A DNA stretch of 64,000 nt from positions 16,357,756 to 16,421,755 of the forward strand of contig CM044961.1 of the NCBI GenBank assembly GCA_024516035.1. Reading direction: 5' to 3'. The DNA comes from Bactericera cockerelli. Its lineage: Eukaryota > Arthropoda > Insecta > Hemiptera > Triozidae. Each line of letters opens with the position of its first letter. Positions within the stretch are counted from its first letter, which is position 1. The notes below the pieces were generated by a model. That model made no database searches, was not told where the DNA came from, and was given only the letters and a program-made list of their open reading frames with translations. Positions 1-12,330 of this stretch are shown here, one piece after another. The translations under genes and the position numbers were made by a program.

Positions 1-398
1 CCTAAGATTTTCAAAGTTATTCCTGAACACTTTTCTAATGATTTCATTGGATGATAACCCTGCGACTTGTAAGTGACTTTAATATTTTTTAGATGACGAG
101 ATTGTGATACAATATGTGGGAGCAAACAGGATAAAGCCGAGTTACAGCCACACCAAAAAAAAATTTGACTGTGAGAGTAAAAGGGACTCTGTAGTCTGAT
201 TCTTGGAGGATGAAAAGAGTATTGTATTGGATTATTATTTTTTTTTATGATGGCATTATTATAGATACCTACTATGGATGATAGCTACTGCTCTTTTTAT
301 ACTTTTTTTAATTGCAACTTCATTAAGACAGTTCATAAATAAATAAATAAAAACATAAAAAAAGTATTGTATTGGATTGTAATCTAATCTAAACATAC

Positions 399-537
399 CG
401 ATAATGCTGAACAGCTCGAAGAAGGACAGGACGGTCACAGACATGAGGAGGTTGTAGGTGAGGTAGCCGATCATGACGCACGCGGGGAGTCGAACCAAGG
501 ACTAGTGGACTACCCCCCGCTGGGCTGCTGGGTAGAC
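399..537 (-). CDS. Possible single exon of a multi-pass membrane protein
   Basis: On the minus strand a TTTCAG acceptor (AG at 538-539) and a GGTATG donor (GT at 397-398) bracket 139 bases. The 3' half encodes a hydrophobic segment beginning ACVMIGYLTYNLLMS and ending FFELFSIIG, which looks like a transmembrane helix. In that frame a TAG lies upstream inside the exon. If one C were removed from the CCCC run near 490, the upstream frame (PSSPAGGSPLVLGSTP) would join the membrane segment. The coding call therefore depends on an assumed homopolymer over-call. I do not recognise the protein. No companion exon is visible downstream on the minus strand before position 1. Confidence 0.3.
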
Positions 538-666
538 CTGAAAGATAAGAAGTGATTATTGTTCTATACTTTCTCATATGAAATGATCTCGGGGGGAAAA
601 TTGAACAATGTTGTAGTTTTTCTATTGTTAAATTTTTTGTTTTAATTTTGTTTTGTTTGTTTATGT

Positions 667-702
<36 letters not shown>

Positions 703-2108
703 GATTCTCAAAAACCCTGCACCAGTCTCTGGTAAGCCTGATAGACAGACGGGGCAACTGATATCGCCAAACAATATGACTATTTTTATGCCAAAAAACC
801 ATTTCAAATGTTGGAGCACATTAAGAAAGAATTGAAGCGATTCCACAATGTTAGATTTTTTTTCGTAGATCCTTTATGAACGAAATCAAAAAGGGTGATG
901 CAAACCTCATTACAAAATCTTGAGAAATAAGAGCTTTATCAGTAATGATGATGTCTTGGAAGTTTTATTATTAATAATGAGCCATATGGGTAACCATTAG
1001 CTACCTATTATATTGTACCCACAACTGTAAGTAGCTTAGTTCATAGTTAACTTGTAACAATAAAATTATATAAATGACTAACCCGTTGAGAACAGGGTTG
1101 TTTATGTTTTTATGGAGAAAAAGTGATGGGAAAAATCGAAGTAAATTTAACAAGTCACTTATTATTAGATAGTCCAGTGCCTGTCATGTTTATCTGTGTC
1201 ATGGACTTACTGTAGCTATAGACAAAGGCTAGAAATCATTTTCAAAGAGTTCAAGCTTACAGGTACTAACTTAGAGTAAAATTACGATTTTATATCTGTA
1301 CCAAATCTAATCTTTAGATCAAGAATATGCCTTTTTTCAGTGTGTCCAATTGAATTTTTTTCACTTTCTTATTTTTCATATTAATTGTTTCTGAATTCCT
1401 AAATTCAAAAGTATTTACGTTTGTCTGAAATTAACTATACTCAGTTTTGGTAAAATTAAGTACATATTGATCATTTTAGTTTTTTGGAACGTTTACTACC
1501 GAAATCACCAGTTCTTTTTTATTAATTCAGGTTAGTATTATTATTTGCTTATGTTTTAAAACCAGTCCCTCATGTTCAAAACATCAGTAAATCCTCCCAA
1601 TCCGATGTACTATGTACTTTCTTTTACAATAATTAATTTCATTGTAGCCTCATCAAATCTACTTGAATGGGTTAAAATTAAGTAACGTCGATTAATTCTT
1701 CTTCATTTGCACCGATGTCTTTAGTAATGCGAGAAGACATCACATTTACCGAGACAGGTAAACTATAATTTCATGTACCAACTCTTCAAGCATGTCAAAA
1801 CAATTTATAAGAGGACATTAATTTAAGTAGATAATGATGGATTAAGACGAATGACAAAAGACCTATTAAACTGATAGCCTAGCGGGACTCCTTACTTTAG
1901 CAATCACTAGAGTAATATTTTTTTTCTGGGTACGACCCAAATGACACAAGAACATTATGGTTATCATATTTTTGAATTATTCTAGAGAGAGATCTCATAA
2001 TAAAAATACTAAAAACCAACAGCTTTACGGGAAACTATCAATGTATAGGATTCAAACCAGCAATCTTCTAGATTAATTCACAAGACAGCTTAGACAGCTT
2101 TATCAAAC

Positions 2109-2153
<45 letters not shown>

Positions 2154-2186
2154 CTATATTTGGTAAAGCTTCATAAATACTTTACC
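538..2186. other. Intergenic or intronic AT-rich DNA with a T31 tract
   Basis: I see no credible coding sequence here. A run of 31 T lies at 669-699 and an A-rich run lies at about 2120-2146. ORFs crossing the T-run are artefacts of the homopolymer. Confidence 0.6.
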
Positions 2187-2200
2187 AGAAATAAGAACTA

Positions 2201-2480
2201 ATAATAATGCTTTTTCTTGTGTTATTATGTCACAATTTAGTGGTAGCGCAGAATCATAGGACTTTACCACTTTAATTTACAATATCTTGTATTATTTTTT
2301 TTGCCTAAGATTCTGCCACTGGTCGCTGCTTCCATTATAAGCAGCTACTCATTTTCCTGACGAGGTATGAGTGGACCCGAACATCAAGTACAGAGCAGAA
2401 AAAATCCTCCCGCTGGAATCGAAACCCAGGTCACATGTGTTGCAATGCTAGCGCGCTAACTCGCTCTGCACAGTGACTAC
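2201..2480 (-). mobile_element. SINE family B (tRNA-derived), full copy
   Basis: Read on the minus strand, a tRNA-like head with a box-B-like ACCTGGGTTTCGATTCC region (near 2434) is followed by a body with the conserved stretch CCACTCATACCTCGTCAGG and a TTATTATTA tail at the low-coordinate end. The insertion is flanked by 14-bp target duplications, AGAAATAAGAACTA (2187-2200) and AGAAATTAGAACTA (2481-2494), with 13 of 14 matching. A second full copy is at 52587-52900, and fragments occur near 14865 and 19965. Confidence 0.85.
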
Positions 2481-2494
2481 AGAAATTAGAACTA

Positions 2495-3486
2495 CATAAA
2501 ATGAAACAAATGAGAAAACCAAACATTTTGTGGTACTCTAAGAAATATTATCTCTTCTTCTTTCACTATACATAGTCTACATTTTCCTAAAACCACTTAG
2601 GGTCGCCATTGCTTTGTTGAAGTCTTGTTCTTCATTTGTTTCTGTCGAGCTTGAGATGACCTCTCCTCTCTCAAATCTCCATCTACTTTAGCTCTTCACC
2701 TGTGAACCACCAGGCCACTGGGTTTATTCACTGCTCAGTGTTATTTTCCTCCATCCTAACCTCCTTCTTTGTCTTTTCAATAGATGATACTGTCTGAGTA
2801 ATTAAAAAAAAACCCCCAAAGAAAAGAAAGACTCATAAAACTGGAACAAAGCAAATAAACCAGACTGCAGTAAAAGAAAGCGCCCTTAGGCTGTTTGAGC
2901 AATGCATAAAACTAGAGAAAATTCATGCAACGGAAAAAAATAAATTTAATTTCATACGAAGTGTGTGAAGTTTCCAAGTATTAAACACTAGAGCTAATAA
3001 ATACTTATCTTAAAAATATATTATTAATACAAGTTTATGGGGTTAACTTGAAAGACGTACCATACTGATATTGTTATTTTGACCTAAATTACCTTTTTCA
3101 GGGATAGTCTAAAAAATATATATTTTTTCTATACGAGTACTATAGCTCAAACTAACTTTTATGAAGCACCTGTGACAGGTACTTCCAGAAAGACTGGCAA
3201 GGCGTCTTGGATTACAGCATCGATCTTCTATCGATTTTCAACTTGATCTCTGAGGGAGGTCTTCTGGGATGCTACAGATATGTTGAGTAGGAACTGCAAT
3301 AAATTTCAATCGTTATGAAACTGATCATCACAATTTTTGAAACAAGTCACGAAAATTATAAGTTCTACAAATCACAGTCGTACATGATAAATGTTGTATT
3401 AGATAATTTCAATCTTAAATGGCCACAATAACTTTGTCCTTACTGAGTACATATTGGTACTCCTCCCTCTCCTCTTAGTATATTTA
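2495..3486. other. 3' flank of the phosphorylase kinase gene
   Basis: This is the downstream side of the minus-strand kinase gene. It probably holds its 3' UTR, but I found no convincing poly-A signal. No poly-T tract of the kind a recent retrocopy would leave lies close to the stop codon. No other gene is visible. Confidence 0.5.
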
Positions 3487-6400
3487 TCAACAAACCGAGC
3501 AATCAATTTGACCGTCTCGCGGGAAGCAGTCCAAAGTTTCAGCTGTTGCTCTCATAAGGTAGTTCATTGTTCCATAACTACCACCGGGTGCACTGTCATA
3601 GAGATGTTGGCATATAAAAGCAGCACCACCGCACAACAACCCTCCGCTGGATCGCAGATATGCCTCATCCTTTGGTTTGGCACAACAGAGTGTTGCATCC
3701 CCATTGACACGCACCTGATCTTCAAGAAATATTTGATTTGCTCTGTGTACAATATTTTCTACTACAATTATATCTCCCAAATTGGAAACAAAGTTTCTCT
3801 CTGCTATTAGTGTAAGGACCATCAGGACCTCTACAACTAATTGACGATACTCTGGTTGAGGAATACAATTGAGAACTGTTTCAACTGCGAGGGCAAACTT
3901 CAGCTCTCCAGACGTCATCTCCTGTGTCAATCCATGAGACAGCAGTCTCCCTTCTAAAAGCAACCCTTGACACTTTTCCAAAACGCTCCACACTCTACTG
4001 TAAAAGTCCCGTGGTACTCGATTCAAAGCACCGTCTAGTCTTCGTCTTCTTAACCATTGTCCTTGTCTATCAGGCTCCACATCATCTGCATCAGTATCAA
4101 ATAATTCATCTGGCTTCACCCCCATAAAACCATCAATTTGACTTTTCTTACTGACACGGCCTGATTTTCTACTCACAACCGACAAGTTGCCTCTACCAAC
4201 ACTACTGATAGCAAACTCCTTCCCACTCAAAATATGATGCAGGAGATTCTTCATTTCAAACGGAGATAAGTTAAGGAGATGTTCTGAAGCTTCTTCTCCT
4301 GTGCAAATAAGGGTCCTGGATAATTCCGTTGCCATGACCTGAATGATGAGTCCAACGCGAAGTCTTAGCATTTCCAAGAAAAGTTGAGGTTCTGTCCGGA
4401 TAAACATTGCTAGATAGACTAGGAGTTCTTGAGTTAACATGGCAGAACTTTCATCATCGCCATAGGAGAGGTGAATAAGTTGACGCAACTCATTTTCTGG
4501 CAAAGGTGCTGTGATCGTATGTTCATTGGCTGGAGGCATTCCTACTGTCACTTGTTTCTGACGAACCAGCAAGTCAGTAACTGCTTTCGCTAAATCTTCT
4601 ACTCGTTTACCCAACATTCCTGCTGTGTGTCTGACGAGACCCCACAGCTTTTGCTGACATGCCTTCTCATACAGAACTTTGAGTAAATCCTTGACAGTCA
4701 CTGCATGACCTTCTTCCATCATTCCAGTGTCGTAGTTCAATCCTTGAGTGTCAACCAAATACTGCAAGATGTCTCCTTGTTCATCTAAACACTCGGACTC
4801 CCTCAGCATAGTCAGCAACTCCTCTACCTCGGTATCAGCATAGTGAGCCTCAGAATTGACTCGAGTTCGTGGCGTGACACTGGCTCCCATATTCCAGAGA
4901 GGGGGGACATCTCCCACTTCGGGTGAGGGACTTCGAGCTTTGGGTGTATGCAACAGAGAGGAATTTGATGAGGTTGTGGCAGCATTGGCGACGGTAGAGT
5001 CGTTCTGATCTATGGATATGATGGATCGAGTTTTCTTGATAGCGCCTTTTACAGACATCCTTCTTCTATTTTTTGAGTTACGAGGTACTTGTTTGGAAAG
5101 GAGAGAGTGTCTATTGTTAAACCTCCTCATGACATGTTCGTTCAAGTACTGTTCTACTAGAATATTGAGTCGATCAGGTAATCCATGTTCCTGGCTTCCT
5201 AGAAAACTCAAGTTGGTGACACATGATGTACTTAAAAAATCATTCAGATTACCCAAAATAACTCTCGTGCCATTGATGTATCCACTTTTTAATTTTTTCA
5301 TGGTAGTAATCATAGCCAGAGGAATTTTATCTTGGTCTAAAAATTCATTTGAAGCTATGATAGTATAAGTCGGACGCCCTAAGACATGTCTCCAGTTATT
5401 AGATAAGAAAGCTAAATCACTGACCAGGTTGTTAGCGAGTAGGGCAACGTCATTTCCCATATAATATTGTTCCAAGTCCAAAGTCTGGGGAGTGAATGCA
5501 AAAATTCTATCTTCAAGTGCATATAACTTACTTGTGCTCAAGATTCCAACGTCCCTAGATTTACGCCCAGAAAGTTCAAGCTTTTCATTTCTACCAAGGT
5601 ATGTATACAAATAACTCAGTACTCTAGCGGGTTGTACTTCAATGGGGGCCACATCATCTATTGTCTGGACATAAATATCGTGCTGCTCTAGCTTTTCTTG
5701 CATAGCAGTATCTTCAGCCAGAATCACCACTTGTACAACAACATCTGGTTTCTTCTCAGAGCACAGACGTCGATTCAGAGGGTCTAACTCTCCTGTAGCC
5801 AGAAATCCATGCTGTAACAATTTTCCCAGAATATACAAAGACTGTGCCCATAGCAAAGGACATCTACCCAGGGCTATCCTCTCAACACAACCTGGGCTTC
5901 TGTACTCTTCTTCTACATGTTCTGGAGGTACAGCGTATAATTCAGGTACAAATTCCATGCCATCTTCTCCTTTTATCATTAAGTTCTCTAAAGCATCTCC
6001 ATATTCTTTGACACGGGTTTCATCTCCTTGAAAGCAGTAGTCCAAAATGAGGTAGCAGAAAAACAAAGGCCATTCACTCTCTATATTTTCAAACATTCGT
6101 AACTCCAAGGGATCGTAATGCAGACGCATTGGATCTTCCTTGGGTGTCCGATATCCATCTCTCAGAAATCTTTTGCAACCATATTTCCCTCCCAGTTTGG
6201 ACACTATGGCCTCTCTTGTTTCTAGTATAAGATTTGGATCGTCCACAGCAAATGCAGGGAAACTAATGACTGACAACAGACCGCTATCCAATTCTTTAGA
6301 GCTGGATTCACGAGGTAACATGGACTGCAAGACTGCTTGACACTTTTGTGCCTCATCTGCTAGCACATGTATCACAGAGGAAGGACCTCCTCTAGCTCCA

Positions 6401-7061
6401 AAAAGATCCAATTCATTCATTGCCTCTAGAGCAGCTTTCGCCATTCCTATGGAACTGGCATTCAGCTCCGGCAAACCGTGGTTGGATTTGTCACCTCTCT
6501 CCCAAATACCATAGTCCGGTATACAATACGCAGATTCAATGTAAAAGACCAGATTCTGAAGAAAAGCCACTTCGTCTAGACAGAATACAATTTGCAGACC
6601 GGAAGCAGTCATTTGTGCTAAGATGAGAAGATACAGAGAAATAGCATCTATTTGCAAATGACCCCATTCATTATCACCCACCACGGTCTCCCCAGTGGCT
6701 GAGTCATACTTCGCATGAAGAGCGTCCAGAGGGTTCTGAGTAATTTTGAACTGTTCTACTTTGCTCTTCTGCTGCATCATTGCCATGAGTAGACCTCTCA
6801 TTAGTTTGACACAACTCTGCTCCAGCTCATAGGTTTTAGCTCGTCCTCATCCATGTCGGCATTCTTCTTGTAAGACATGGAGAGACCCCACACCGCCAGG
6901 ATAGTGTACACATTATCCCTGATCCAGGCATGTTTGTTGTCAGGACTAGCGGGGAACAAGCCAGTCACCGGGTGTTGATGTTGCAGAATGATCTTCTGGA
7001 CAAACTTCTGGTATTGATCTAATTTGATGCCTGAGTCATTCTTGATTTGTTTAAGAATCAT
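3487..7061 (-). CDS. PHKA: Phosphorylase b kinase regulatory subunit alpha, intronless, one frameshift
   Basis: This is the regulatory alpha subunit of the hexadecameric kinase that activates glycogen phosphorylase. The first 86 residues (6804-7061) contain [10 protein letters not shown] and [16 protein letters not shown]. The second reading block (3487-6801) carries [36 protein letters not shown] and [13 protein letters not shown], typical of the family's glucoamylase-like N-terminal domain. A serine/basic linker and the C-terminal calmodulin-binding half follow. Total length is about 1,190 residues, against ~1,220-1,240 in vertebrates. The protein ends in CSVC, a CaaX box matching the known farnesylation of alpha subunits. 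The two blocks are one base out of frame at about 6810-6816. One extra A in the AAAA run restores [19 protein letters not shown], which aligns without a gap. The whole coding region lacks introns, unlike most animal orthologues. The start ATG at 7061 gives the expected N-terminus ([11 protein letters not shown]). Confidence 0.94.
6801..6830 (-). other. Single-base frameshift in the kinase coding region
   Basis: On the minus strand the codons GAG CTA AAA run into CCT ATG and reach a stop 12 codons later, while the conserved YELEQ sequence is in the -1 frame. Adding one A to the four-A run yields ELKTYELEQ, the same length as the family consensus. A homopolymer under-call in the assembly is the simplest reading. 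A real allele or a young pseudogene cannot be excluded. Confidence 0.85.
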
Positions 7062-10000
7062 AGCTAATTATTTTACACTGCTAAAACAGTAGGAAATAGA
7101 GTTTATACAGTTACCTCACCTTTGATAGTAATTCTAATATTAGTTAGGTAGGTTTAACTATATTGATTAGTTAGGCGGTTGCACTTATCACTACAGGGTA
7201 AGAACCCAACACCAAGAGGCGTTACGTTGCTTCCCAGCTCTGCAGCCACTTTTTATTACTTTCCAGGAACTTTCTTACGTGTCAGGTCACTAATTTTCAG
7301 TCCATCCTGTAATCGTGAGAATCGCAATACTCTTCAACGGATCCAAATGGATATTTTTGAACTCCACACACTTAGGTAATCCAAAATTTGTCACACTCTG
7401 TATTCACCACTTCACAATGTCAAGACTGGTTTTTCAAATTAGTAGTTTTGTTATTTTACTTTGAGCAAATCTGTTGCTCTTCATTAAATTTCTATTATCA
7501 ATATTGTTGCTCTCTTAGTTATGTAATATTATAACAGTTATAACAAAAAGAAACGACCTAACCTAGAGTAAAGTAGTTTTTTTCATGGCTATGCAAAATC
7601 CATCAGGGGCTTTTCAAAACTATAAGGATCATCTGTACTGTAATATTTTCCAAAGGAGTTGTTCATTTGGAATCTTTGACCTACACTGATAAACTATTGT
7701 CTAAAGTTTTCTCAAAAGAATAAAAGTTAATAGACGTTTTTTAATACCTCTGTGTCACGGATTGCGTACTCTGTAAGATAGAGAAAACTGACGCTTAGCA
7801 ATGACTTGTGGTGATATAGAATCTGTCATTAATTTCGCCCTAAGATTTTGATTCCGAAGATTCTTACGTTACGAATGAAATGAGTCCGAGTGATAAAGTC
7901 CTTGTTGATAAGAAAGAGGTAAAAATTGTTCCCGGATTAGAAATATTTGTACTGTGTGCAGTTGTGCAGGCACTCGGTCCCATTTCCCTCAAAAGAATTT
8001 ATAATTCGCAGCATAGGTTGCAAGAATAAACAATGTGTGCCAAATTTTGAGAATAATGACGGAGTATTGTTTCTCTCATGTCGAATTTACTAAACTAACG
8101 GATACATTATGATATTATACTAGCTCAATACTGGCGCTCTGTCACCGTAAAGATTTTTGTTTTGACTGGCATTTTGTTGGTTTGTTTTTGCACCACAAGC
8201 AGAACCTTCCTACCAAATTTCAGCTTCATAGATCTCTGTTACCGTTCTAGAGAAACAGCGCTCAATGAGTGACTGAATGAAAGGTTAGTTTCTCACAATT
8301 TATTTGAAATCTTTTCTCATAAATGCGAAAGACATTCATTCACTCACTCACTCATGTCCGTTTCTGAGTACGGTCACGTCCTAGGAGGTCGAAATTCTAA
8401 CTAGCCAGCTACATACTAGCTCTTTTATAAGATGAAAATGTATGGGTGTAAATTATTGAGAAATCAATCAATGAAAAAATAAAAAATATAATATTATGAT
8501 TTTAATTTACTAACTTTTTATAATTTTCATACAATTCTACAAACTGTTACTATTATATTATTTATGTTACTTTAATTACAATCAATAAAAATAGATCTAC
8601 TGGCCTTTTTTACAAATTTATTCATGTGAAATCAACAAACTTTTAAAACAATTTTACTGTCGTACGATAAATAATATTAAAATTAAAATATTAGGGTATA
8701 AATAAATTAATTTATAAAATTATAGAATCACTTTCAAACAATTTACAATTAAATTGTGAATTTATATTCATTCAAAATTTTCAGCATTAACAAGTAAGTA
8801 TTTTATTAATTTTTTTCGCCGAATGTTGAAAATAAATTTTCGACACCGCTATACCGCACCGGTCGGAAAATTACTACAATCGATCGAAAATTAACCAACA
8901 AAAAAAACCGACAGTGGATCTGTTAGCATACGACTGGTTCACTGGTTTTGTTTAGAACTGCTTATGAAATTGCTACAAGCATGCTGTGACCGCGGCTCGG
9001 TTATCGCAAGGTCAGTGTTATCTTGCCCGAGCAACTCACAGCAGAGCAAGCACTCATGCCACTGTTATGGGAGATGTGATGAAGGCAGATGAGTGAGATG
9101 AGCGATCATGCTAGTCCCAATGCCGTGGGGTCAGTTGTTGTTGGGGTCGGGGCAAAGTCGATTTTTTTTTCGGGGCTGTCGTTTTTTTTCGCGTCATCTG
9201 AGCACGGATCTTACTAAGTACATAGTACAACATTTTCTTCAATTTTGAATGGGAAGTGTTGCAAACTTGTTGCGAAGCAATGTTTCATTGTTTCAGTCAA
9301 TGGAATTCAAAGAAATAGCATGAAACGTTGCAAAATTCTTCGCAATGTTGCAAGGAAAAATATTTAGGTACGATTAATGTCCCAGTTTTGAAAACAGAAG
9401 TAAAAAAAATCTGATAAGAAAATCTTCTAACCAGTTTTTTTGAGAGATTTTTGGTGCTTCTTTTGTTTATTTGAAGTTGGTGTAATATTGAACCTATTTG
9501 TTTCTTTAAGAAGCTATATCACGGGTTTTAAAAGACGAAGTAGGTATACCTATACATGTCGTTTTGTTTTATGATCATGGCTGGGAAATAAAAAGATAAT
9601 AAAATAAGAGGCTTTTAGGCACTCAATTCTGCAGCAGACAAAAGTAGAAATTAACAAATTTTTGTTCCTATGTACTTTTGTCCCTACGCGCGAGGTAAAT
9701 AAAAATTTATTGTAGATTTGTGGAAGCTAAGGTGGGAAGTTGGTTAACATAATAAAATATATCATCTTATTTATATCAATTAACCACACTAAGACACAAG
9801 GAGGAGCCCACAACATCTGGGTTGCAAGTTGGCTCAATACCCATAATATCAAGCCTTCCACCACCATGACATAATCATGTACACGGAAAGTAAAGTAAGT
9901 ATTAAAATCACAAAAGATGCATAATTTGACAAATCTGCCTTACTAAAATTCGCCATACTTGAGACTAGAAACATTGACCTCCAGGTTATGAGTACGCCAT

Positions 10001-11157
10001 CGTAATGAGTGTATTGTGTCATACCTATTGAAAATGGTTAGAAATGCATTTGTACGTACAAAAAAAACACGTAACTATGGCATTGAGCTCAACTAGCGTT
10101 AGAAATGATAGAAATTATTTTCGTTTTAGTTAATTCTACGGCATGACACAGAAATTTTTATTGAAACTAAGCCAAGCACAACAGGCACTGTTTTAGAGGC
10201 ATTATACAAAACAATAGAAGACCAAAATTTATTTTGGAAACAGAATTAATTGTAGCTAAGCCTGACACGCCCTCAAGTCGGAGTTTAACCAATCACAGCG
10301 CATTATAGCCCGAGTAAAGGGACAGTGGCCACTTAGATTAAATCTAATATCTAATCCCGTTTCATAATTCGTCCCTTAGTGCACTCCAAAAAAATTCTAC
10401 CCAAAAATTATCCTCCGGTCTAGATTTGAACACAGGAACTTTGGATCGTGAGAAAGATGTGCAATTGTGCATACCTACACCGCTCTAAAAAAATATCATT
10501 CATTATTGATCAGCACATGATGTCCGTGAATGAATGATTTTCTCACAGTCATATAGCCTAATACCTTCTAACGGTAATTTAACACTTAACTAAGTGTGAA
10601 CACAACCTTGCCTACAATATTATACTTACCAGTGTAGAGGTAAGTTTAGTCCATGTTTTTTCCATAATTAACTATTCGAGACACTACCTATTAGTACTTT
10701 ACAGAAGAAATAAACTACAGACCTACGCCAGTACTCACCTATAAATGTATCGAAGCTAATTAATAGTTGATATATCTAGAAATGATGTGAAACAAAATTA
10801 GCAAGTAAGTATGAAGTTTTGCAAGGTGATCAATGTGATCATGTACTCGAATGAATAAGTATTTCAAAGTAGCTTAAGATATTTACCTATAGTGAAAACT
10901 AGCAGGATAGTTATCTCTCATAAGACAAATGCCCTTGGAAGGTCAAGGGTTCTTTTCAAGAATTGTGGTGCTATCCTAAGCAGTCAAGCACGTATGATCA
11001 CCCTCAACTACCCAACCTTTTGGTCTTACATTTCAAGAGACGAAAATGGAAGAAGGTAAGAAAACAAGTACTTGAGTAGTAATATTCGGGGTGGGCATGA
11101 TGCATGTGTCATCCACTGGTGGATATAACAGAACTAGATATAAGAGAACCTGGAAAA
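7062..11157. other. Long gene-free interval upstream of the kinase gene
   Basis: This should hold the kinase gene's 5' UTR and promoter, but I cannot place a start site. Very AT-rich DNA lies at 8430-8830, and a locally GC-richer patch of unknown nature lies at about 8980-9190. A repeat with self-complementary GTTGCAAA/GCAATGTTTC motifs at about 9245-9355 recurs at about 47445-47490. No long open frame is present. Confidence 0.5.
7700..7862 (-). mobile_element. Small inverted-repeat element, family J
   Basis: Read on the minus strand it begins with AAAATCTTAGGGCGAAATTA and ends with GTCTATTAA. The core contains TACGCAATCCGTGAC. The same structure appears at 41416-41628 and 54440-54577, where the terminal inverted repeat GGCGGAATTAATAGA is clearer. 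It has no coding capacity. Confidence 0.65.
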
Positions 11158-11443
11158 GAGACGATTAGTTCACTGGTTAAGCACTCGCTTGCCATACGAA
11201 AGGTCCCGGGTTCAAACCCCGCGCCGACCAAAAATTTGAATTCAAATTTTGGTTCCAGTTATTTGTTAGGGATACCTTCCGGTGCGCTCGTGTAGACCCA
11301 GCACCTAAATGTGAAGTATTGTGTCACTTCTTGCCCATTAGAAGGGAGGCATACTACGGGATGGGCACTACATGCGTCTACAGTAGCTCCTGTTTCATGG
11401 CTACGAAATAAAAAAAGGTTGTGAAACACTCATCTTAAAAAAA
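11158..11443 (+). mobile_element. SINE family A (tRNA-derived)
   Basis: The tRNA-like head runs from GACGATTAGTTCACTGGTTA to the box B GGTTCAAACCCC. It is followed by a body ending in TGTGAAACACTCATCTTA and an A-rich tail. The body matches the copies at 62508-62832 and 63298-63600. It is not a tRNA gene, because the acceptor-stem pairing is lost and the SINE body follows directly. Confidence 0.85.
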
Positions 11444-11959
11444 TCTAGATCAAATTTAACTCTGCATAAGTGAAAAATAACCTCTTTACAAGATATCTTG
11501 GATATAAGATATAAGAGAAAAAATTTCCGATCCCTTGAGTTCTCTTGTATCCACAGGTTCGACTGTTATGATTATAAAATAAAAGACATTCCCATTATTC
11601 TTTTAATCAATAAGAAAAAATAAATTGAAACAGTTATAATTATTATGCACTAAAGTTGCAACATCAAGCAGGGTATGAAATGTTAAGCTAAAAGTACCTT
11701 TACATTTGATCAACTATCACAATATCTAGCTGACCTTCTAAACTTGGTTGTGGACAAAGTGGACCAGAACGTGTACCTATAAGATTCTCTTTTTTTCAAT
11801 GTCCTTTCAACCGGTTTCCACTGTTGTCGTCTCGTAATACCTCGAGCAATGCGAATTCACTTGTGATTTTTATTTTATTTATTTGTTTTAAACGCGTCAC
11901 AAAATGGCATTGAACCAAATGCATCACACGGAGGACTGCACTTTATGAGGGAGTGAGAT

Positions 11960-12118
11960 AAATAGTTTTTGTGTTTTTAGGTTTAACATCGTTTCTAAGT
12001 ACATGGTCACATCACGAGGAAGATTTTACCCTCCATTTGCTGGAACTTATGGACCAGTTTTTACCCTGCTTTACCCAAGTTAACCTCACCCTGCTCACCC
12101 AGCACCCAGCCTGTGTTA
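11960..12118 (+). repeat. Dispersed repeat family G, diverged copy
   Basis: This copy carries the family landmarks GGTTTAACATCG, ATCACGAGG and TTTTACCCTCCATTTGCTGG, followed by AACCTCACC. Better copies are at 23145-23350, 27515-27690 and 41812-42050. It ends near the tail of the LINE fragment that follows. Confidence 0.6.
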
Positions 12119-12121
12119 GGT

Positions 12122-12330
12122 TCATTATTATTATTAAAATATGCTTTATTAGGTAGATCAAATATATATACAGTAAAATACAATGAAATTATAAAGAAAA
12201 ATTAAATAGATTGAGCAAAAAAACAGGAACAAAAAAGATAAAGAAGCTAAAGTCCTACCTAAAGGGCGGGGTTATTGGCTGTGGCAATCTCTTCCACCTA
12301 ACCCTTTGGGTGGAAGAGATTGCTATGTGA
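12122..12330 (-). mobile_element. LINE-type 3' tail, family H
   Basis: On the minus strand the conserved block CCCGCCCTTTAGGTAGGAC is followed by a pyrimidine-rich stretch, GATCTACCTAATAAAGC and a TTA-repeat tail. Related copies are at 24740-24955, 60510-60727 and, split by another element, 48225-48390 with 50961-50990. At 12285-12326 the sequence folds back on itself (AGCAATCTCTTCCACCC and its complement). Only the 3' end is present, so the clade cannot be assigned. Confidence 0.6.

Noticed and set aside
653..846. Small ORFs across the T31 tract
   Set aside because: They consist mostly of Phe or Lys runs encoded by the homopolymer.
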